The notes beneath the pieces were generated by a model. It worked only from the letters and a program-made list of their open reading frames with translations, had not been told where the DNA came from and did not search any database. From assembly GCF_963583255.1 (NCBI RefSeq), contig NC_084817.1, positions 7,880,121 to 7,944,120 of the forward strand: a stretch of 64,000 nt of DNA. The letters run 5' to 3'. This document shows positions 58,237-64,000 of the stretch, in pieces; position 1 is the stretch's first letter, and each line of letters starts with the position of its first letter. The position numbers and the translations under genes were made by a program. Source of the stretch: Pyrus communis. Lineage: Eukaryota > Streptophyta > Magnoliopsida > Rosales > Rosaceae.

Positions 58237-58516
58237 TTTTTTCCCGCAACACCCGTGATATGACCAAGGCCATGCAATGAAGCTCTGGTAGGAAGAGATA
58301 TCTCTCAATTGTATGCTTGAATATCCCCGAAGTACCGTTTGCTAATCAGAAAAGGGATGTGCAAATGTTGATTAGACATTTTAAAGAAGAAAAAACATGA
58401 AATGGAATGATGTATTTATTTTTTTACACCGGAACTACACAAAGTAAGTACAAGTAATGTTTGGATAACAATTTCGAGTGTTCTTGGACTGTGATTTGAA
58501 ATGTAATATTCGGTAG

Positions 58517-58744
58517 GAGCTTGTTTGGATGTGCTTTTAAAATGATTAAAAAATAATTTTAAAACCAATTCTTAATAAAAATGTTAATAAATCCTGAAAA
58601 AACACTTAAAGTACTTCCTGAAATAAGCACATAACTAATGCTTCTTATATAAAGCACTTAAAACACTTAAAGTACTTTTGGAACCCCAAAACTTTTTTTC
58701 TAAAAACACTTTCAATCACTTTAAAAACACATCCAAACGAGTTC
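58517..58744. mobile_element. MITE with GTTTGGATGTG ends
   Basis: GAGCTTGTTTGGATGTGCTT at the left and, reverse-complemented, GAACTCGTTTGGATGTGTTT at the right form long inverted repeats. The interior carries AAAGTACTT and AAGCAC repeats and no coding. The target duplication is unclear. Confidence 0.75.
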
Positions 58745-60130
58745 TATATCTATCGTGAGATGAATTTTGTTGATAATGAGTTGGTCAAACTGAGCCCTCC
58801 TCATCCTTAGGATCCGGTCTGTTTTGAGCAAGCTCCATCTTCTTATCATAAAAAGTTAGTATTGTCTGATAGTTCTAGGATATCTCGATCCCTCTATACA
58901 ATTTTATAATTTCTTTTTTGTCGAGCTAATAGTCCCTTTGTTTAACCAAGAAAAGATAGTAATGCGATGGGGACTTTGTCCCACATAAATATGTATATAT
59001 TAGTAATGTATGGTGGAGAAGATATAGGCTTTTTACATATAAAAAACGAAACGTGCAGATAATTGATAAATATAACCATTCTAGAAAATGAATCTAAAGA
59101 TTATAAACGCACCGAAGGATATCAATTATCATGCATGACGCTAATTTTTATCATTATAGTTTTGAATGCATGATGATTATTTTGCTGTATAAACATAGCT
59201 AGTTGTGTTAAAGTAGTGCTTAATATAGTATAAAGTATAAACGCTAGATGCCTAATATAGGTAGCAAGCAGGTAGAAAGAATGGATCGACAAGGAAGAAA
59301 GAATGGATCTTCTTTCCGTAGCTAATAGTCAATAGCCACTGAGAGTTCTATTTATTTCTTTAATTAGTAGGTACCAAAACAAGTAGAAAAATATTATCCA
59401 TAACAATATTATAAATCAGAACCAGCTAGATTTTACACCTTCTATGTTTAGAGCGATTTTTTTAAAATAAGTTACTATATTTGAATTTTCTCATATTGTT
59501 CTTTAAGATTTAGAGCAACAATTTACACTTTTTATCTACTGAATTATTTGAAATTTTGTTACATCGATATGCAAATTAATATAATTTTAAAATCTTAGAA
59601 AGTAATGTGAGAAAAATTAAATCTCCTGATCCATTTTAAAAATTATCTCAAACTTAGAATATAAAAAATGTAATTGACTCTGTAAGGTATAATACTCATC
59701 CTAATTACGTCAAACTATAATATATATTATCCCAACCGCATAAACCAAAAGTCTCATTCCAAGAAAAAAAATATATCGGGTTCATACGATCATAATATAG
59801 ACAACAGAAAAATGAGAGGGAGGTCGGCGTCGGCATTCACGTATCATGTTGCCATGTTGGTAATGTAATTATAAAAAAATAGCAAAATGAGTATACGGTA
59901 TGGTAAGGCTGGAAACCTGGGCCATGGCCATAAATAGCAAAATATCTAGTTCACCATGACTATAAATAGCAAAATATCTAGCTCGACAGTTTAAGCCATC
60001 AATATGGACCATGACCATAATTAGCAAAATATCTAGCTCGACAGTTTGAGCCATCAATATTACAGTGTTAATTGTCTGGTACATTGCAATTGGTCTGTTA
60101 TAATACAATTCTTAAAAATCTTTTACGCAT
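58745..60130. other. Intergenic, short repeats
   Basis: No gene. 59923-60060 holds two to three imperfect copies of a block containing TAGCAAAATATCTAGCTCG and AGCCATCAATAT. Confidence 0.5.
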
Positions 60131-60259
60131 AGTCACTTACTATGGTCTAGTGATATTCATTTTTACTTGTAAGTAAAAGATCTCAGGTTCGATTCTCGCA
60201 AAAGACGAATTTGAACCACATTATTACTTTTCCACTCCCTCACCTCTTGAAAAAAAAAT
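60131..60259 (+). mobile_element. tRNA-derived SINE, best copy
   Basis: A box A-like TATGGTCTAGTGA (60141) and a box B GGTTCGATTCTC (60186) are about 45 bp apart, followed by TTTGAACCACATTATTAC and an A-run ending at 60259. Copies at 22509 and 45280 share the same order. Confidence 0.7.
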
Positions 60260-60745
60260 CACTTTTCCAAACATATCTTTTTTTTTGTATTGAAAGTATA
60301 TATCTACCAGGATGCATGCCAGTTTCAAACGACCAGGGGAATGGAACAAGATTTGCCTCTTGGCTTATGTCGAGTTATTGATTCCTCCACACAATAATTT
60401 GCTTCTCATACTTATGGGGGAAATTTCATTATTGTCACCCCAATTTCCTCTTATTCCTTCCAAAAAAAATCCCCAACAAAGTAGTAATTGAGGGGGAATC
60501 CCTGTGAGAAATAGACATACCGATGCCGATTGGTTATGGCCAAGGTTCGCAGGGTATCAAACATCTTTTTACTAAGCGAAAATGGAGCTAGCGATTGACG
60601 ATTGCCCTATCAAAGAGTCATTATTTTATGCATGTGGTCAATATCCTAATATATATAGTGTTGAGTTTCTACCCATGTGTCCTGAATTCGAAACGCTTCT
60701 CCAAAATATTGTAATAGTTTCGAACTCTCTTCCCTTCCACAATTA

Positions 60746-60894
60746 TAGTAAAAAAAGAAGTCATTATTCTACCAGTTTCTTAGCTCATACAGATTGCATA
60801 CTTAGAGGAGCATTCAAATAGTAAAAAAAGAAGTCATTATTCTACAAGCTTCTTATAGCTCATACAAGTTGCATACTTAGAGGAGCATTCAAAT
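60746..60894 (+). repeat. 73-bp tandem duplication
   Basis: Both units contain TAGTAAAAAAAGAAGTCATT and GCATACTTAGAGGAGCATTC; they differ by a few substitutions and one small indel. Confidence 0.9.
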
Positions 60895-61370
60895 AATAAA
60901 AATATGTCATTTTTATCTTCTTACACACTTTTGTTAAATAATGTTCATTGTTTTCATTTGATTTATTTAATTTGATAAAATAGGGGTATGAGAAGTTATA
61001 AATGGTGTGTAAAATCAGCTCCTCAAACAATTGACATGAATCTTGATGAATAACGCATAATATATACGAATTTTGAGGACGTTAAATATACTCGCTGCAA
61101 ATATTATTTAGACTCTTAAATAAAATTGTGGTTGATACTTTAAAAATCTAATTATGCACTCCTCATGAAATTTTTTTTTTTTTTAAAATAGAAAATTTGA
61201 AGTGCACAATTAAATTTTTAGTGTCAATAACAATTAAAAAAAGAGAGAATTGTAGCAATGGTCCCTCAACTTTAACCCAATTGGAGCAATGGTCCCTCTT
61301 TTGTAAAAGGTCTTCATAATCATTCTTTTGTAAAACATTGCTACAATATCAAGCTTGGAAATCCCAGCTA

Positions 61371-61400
61371 AGGTTGAAGGGGATGTTGACTATCATTCAC
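61371..61400 (+). repeat. 30-bp direct repeat flanking the Cassandra locus
   Basis: AGGTTGAAGGGGATGTTGAC and the following ten bases recur exactly at 61758-61787, on the other side of the Cassandra LTR. It is too long and too far out to be its target duplication. Confidence 0.9.
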
Positions 61401-61413
61401 TAAGCAGCTTGTT

Positions 61414-61708
61414 TGTTAGATCCCACATCGCCTAAGGGATAGGATCATCTATGCCTTATATGTACATGCCCACCTCCATATAGCACGAGGCCTTTTTGGG
61501 AGCTCACTGGCTTCAGGTTCCATAAGAACTCCAAAGTTAAGCGAGTTCGTACGAGAGCAATCCCAGGATGGGTGACCCATTGGGAAGTTCTCGTGTGAGT
61601 TCCTAGAAGCAAAACTGTGAGGGCGTGGTTTGGGCCCAAAACAGACAATATCGTACTATGGTGGAGTTAAGCCCGGGATGTGGTGGGGGCCCGGCCCGGG
61701 ATGTGGCA
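61414..61708 (+). mobile_element. Cassandra-type TRIM solo LTR with 5S rRNA-like insert
   Basis: The LTR starts TGTTAGATCCCACATCG and ends GGGATGTGGCA. TTGTT flanks it on both sides (61409-61413, 61709-61713). It holds a 5S-like stretch: GAACTCCAAAGTTAAGCG near 61527, GGATGGGTGACC at 61566-61577 and GGGAAGTTCTCGTGTGAG near 61581, the internal pol III control elements of 5S genes. This is the hallmark of Cassandra elements. With only one LTR and matched duplications it is a solo LTR, not a true 5S gene. Confidence 0.93.
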
Positions 61709-61789
61709 TTGTTAGTTAACTCTTTTATAACTGCCTTAGCTAGTTTCTTCTCCGTTGAGGTTGAAGGGGATGTTGACTATCATTCACAT

Positions 61790-62475
61790 TAGCGACCGTT
61801 TCTTCTTCGCTGGATTTGAATCCACTAATGGCAAGATGAATGAGACCATGGAGTACCGCTCCCCTAGATACTCTGACGGTCACGGGACTCACACAGTCTA
61901 GATCACCGCTAGACGATTCGTTTTTCCGACGTTTACTCTCAGGTACACCAAGGGAGTTGTTGTCAGCATGGCTCTCAAGGCCTGGCTATCCGCATACAAG
62001 GTTTGCTAGAGCCTTGACTACTATGACCCCCACATCATCGTCGCTATCGTTAACAGCTGCAACCAAGGACGAAGCCAGAAATCTATATGAATGGGGGCAT
62101 CCTCAAACAACAAAGTCATAAATTAAGAAGATAAAGAATTTACTAAACCAAATACATATATTAATCCATAAGGTTTTCATACAACATATATATTATAATA
62201 TCTCTTGACAAATTTTCATTTTTTAAAAGTGTTGCATGACAACTTCATTACCAATACCATCCAACATCTCTCTATAAAAATAATCATGTTATCCTTCATC
62301 TATTAATTTTCATTCGATTTCTTATCCAAAATGTTGTATCACGTGGAATTTCTATATGCATTGCATTTTTTCAAACAAAACCCAAAAAAAAATGAGTGGG
62401 GGCCTCCGCCCCCTCTGGCCCCAAGGTGGCTCCGTCCATGGCTGCGATGTAGGTGACGTCGTCGTCCCTACGCAA
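61790..62475 (+). pseudogene. Subtilisin-like protease fragment, interrupted
   Basis: The frame from 61790 reads FFAGFESTNGKMNETMEYRS, then SDGHGTHTV with the catalytic-His block GHGTHT of plant subtilases (SBT), then a stop, then TLRYTKGVVVSMALKAWLSAYKVC and YYDPHIIVAIVNSC. It stops at an insertion near 62066 and seems to resume near 62447 (DVGDVVV). Subtilases are secreted serine proteases. The Asp and Ser catalytic regions are absent here, and an in-frame stop plus substitutions show decay. Confidence 0.8.
62066..62446. mobile_element. Short element inserted in the subtilase fragment
   Basis: The ends AAGGACGAAGCCA and (reverse-complemented) ATGGACGGAGCCA are inverted, and GGGGGC motifs follow each end. 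The interior is AT-rich and non-coding. CTGC appears next to both junctions but is too short to prove a target duplication. Confidence 0.45.
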
Positions 62476-62479
62476 CTAT

Positions 62480-63750
62480 TTTCATTTTTTTTTAATTTAT
62501 GTTGTAAGAGTAAAATAAATATTAATCCAACTTATATAAGGTGTACATATGGTAGATTTCGAGTGGAAGTATCAATGCTAAATTGGTGATACAGGATCAC
62601 TCTATAATTTCTCGAAACTATGCTACCGGAGATCGGTTAATATTTAATACCCTCTTCCTAGAAAGGACGAAAGCCACAAATGGTCACTTTAATAGTTCAT
62701 ACTTACTTTTTAGACCAACTCCAACCCTTAGAGTAAGTCCTAAAATTTCCCTTTCATTCCCTCTCCCATTTCTTTCCAACCCTTATTCTAAAATTGGGAA
62801 AACAAACCCAAATACCAGCCAAGATTTAGCCCAGAATTAATGGTGGAACCCAGATGTGAAAGTGGATAAAAAGGACTGAATTAAACTTGCCAGCTCAGGC
62901 GTGCGCCACGAACCGCACACGCTAGGCTGGCTCAGACCTTTTGCCCCACCCACGTGGGGTTGTCTCACCTCTTTGCTAGGATTAGATATATGAACATTGT
63001 TTGTAATTTTTATTTTATTTTATTATTATTAAGTAGAAGAAAGAGAGTTCTAAACAATTACATTAATTTTTAAAAAGGAAGAGTTTTGCAAGTGGTCATT
63101 TATCACAGTGGTGAAAATGTGTTGTACCTTTACATGATGGTGTGAGTTCGAACTCTATTGTTAGCTAATCTAACATCTAACTTTCTAACGTTATCGCTCA
63201 ACTAAAAAACAAAAAAAAAGAAGAGTAGGATTTGAACTTTTTTTTTGTTTGTTTTTGGGTCAAGTTTTGAACTCTCTTAAATGGATAGAAACCCATAAAT
63301 AGTAAGTATTGGAATGGAATTCATTCACATATAATAGGAAAAAAAAAAAAAAACATGAACTTTGTTTTAGCTGTGCCATATAAAACTTTATCTAATAGTA
63401 TCCCATGTTTTCTTTAAAACAAATAGTATTACATCATGACTCACCGACACTCATATCAATTATTATTGATCATAAAGCAATTGGGACATGTAGAAGAAAA
63501 CCCAGATTTCCTTTTCTCTCAGCAAAATATTTGGTATTATCTTCTTCTATATTAATTTTAAGAGTAAATTATATTTTAGACTCCTAGGTTTAGATGAATT
63601 GCAACTTTTTACAACATCTTGTAAAACATGCGAATCCCACATTGTACTAATTTGGAGTCTAAAGTTGTGTGGTTAATTCATTTAATTATTTTATTTAGAA
63701 AATTAAATTTAAAAAAAAAAAAAACAGAAAAAAGCCCAAACAATTAAAAA
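62480..63750. other. Intergenic, no gene seen
   Basis: 62700-63000 has a CTCCAACCC start and a CCACCCACGTGGGG phrase resembling the PIF-derived element at 29820-29860, so it may be another Harbinger MITE. 63100-63200 is SINE-like (GTGTGAGTTCGAACTC). The rest is AT-rich. Confidence 0.4.
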
Positions 63751-64000
63751 GGCTTTTTATATTAGCATATCACAAAATGTTGAATGCACCCCATATTAAA
63801 ATTTAATATTAATGACTTATTTATCCTATTATGCAATGATAATTTTGACCTTATTAGGTTAAAAAAAAAAAAAAAAATCTAAATACACCCCAAATCACGT
63901 TTAACGTATTACTTATCTTCTTCAACTATTAAAACCCCTCCCACCTTCCATTGTTAAATAAAACTCTAACCAATGAAATTATAAGCATGTTGATTGAGAA
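63751..64000 (+). mobile_element. Second copy of the GT61-carrying TIR element (left end)
   Basis: GGCTTTTTATATTAGCA at 63751 and the following 250 bp match 1983-2235 in order, including CCCCATATTAAAATTTAAT, TTTTGACCTTATTAGGTT and AACCAATGAAA.TAT. The window ends just before the position where the first copy enters GT61 sequence. Confidence 0.85.

Noticed and set aside
61520..61600. A genuine 5S rRNA gene
   Set aside because: The 5S-like stretch sits inside an LTR with TTGTT target duplications and lacks the canonical 5S ends; it is the Cassandra insert.

Overview
The window is plant nuclear DNA. It has GT-AG introns, LTR retrotransposons of both superfamilies, many MITEs, tRNA-derived SINEs and a Cassandra-type 5S-bearing LTR. 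A short repeat (5813, 35727, 54038) resembles one I know as abundant in apple and pear genomes, so I infer a Maleae (Malus/Pyrus-like) species. The genus is not proven. A 200-base run of N at 37621-37820 shows this is an assembled scaffold.

Only two host genes look intact. The first is a seven-exon YebC/TACO1-family organellar translation-activator gene at 6342-8464 (+). The second is a six-exon CAROTENOID CLEAVAGE DIOXYGENASE 8 gene at 20105-23527 (-), the plastid carlactone synthase of strigolactone synthesis. All exon junctions of both join in frame. A broken CCD8 relic at 8928-9750 (-) lies tail to tail with the YebC gene. A 9-kb Ty3/gypsy element now lies between relic and functional gene.

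Layout. 1-1562: end of an old gypsy LTR carrying five 65-bp hairpin repeats. 1983-3014: a TIR element carrying a glycosyltransferase-61 (GT61) fragment; a second copy starts at 63751 and runs off the window. 3281-5620: a roughly 1-kb tandem duplication, its second unit split by a hAT-like MITE. 6342-9750: YebC gene and CCD8 relic. 10801-19861: a young gypsy element with CGCAA target duplications, intact gag-protease and decayed pol. 20105-23527: CCD8. 25517-26450: hAT-like element. 26630-35450: a decayed Copia element with GTTTT target duplications, itself split by a PIF/Harbinger element at 29604-33037. 37821-44964: a second decayed Copia on the minus strand, cut by the gap. 45000-64000: gene-poor, with MITEs, SINEs, a Copia 3' stub, a probable LINE tail, a Cassandra solo LTR and a subtilase pseudogene.

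The strongest unusual signals are three. (1) A hairpin family in the gypsy LTRs has both arms changed together between copies. (2) The gypsy element has almost identical LTRs flanking a pol that could not have worked, which implies movement in trans. (3) A multicopy TIR element carries a GT61 gene fragment. All family calls come from reading the sequence; no database search was run.
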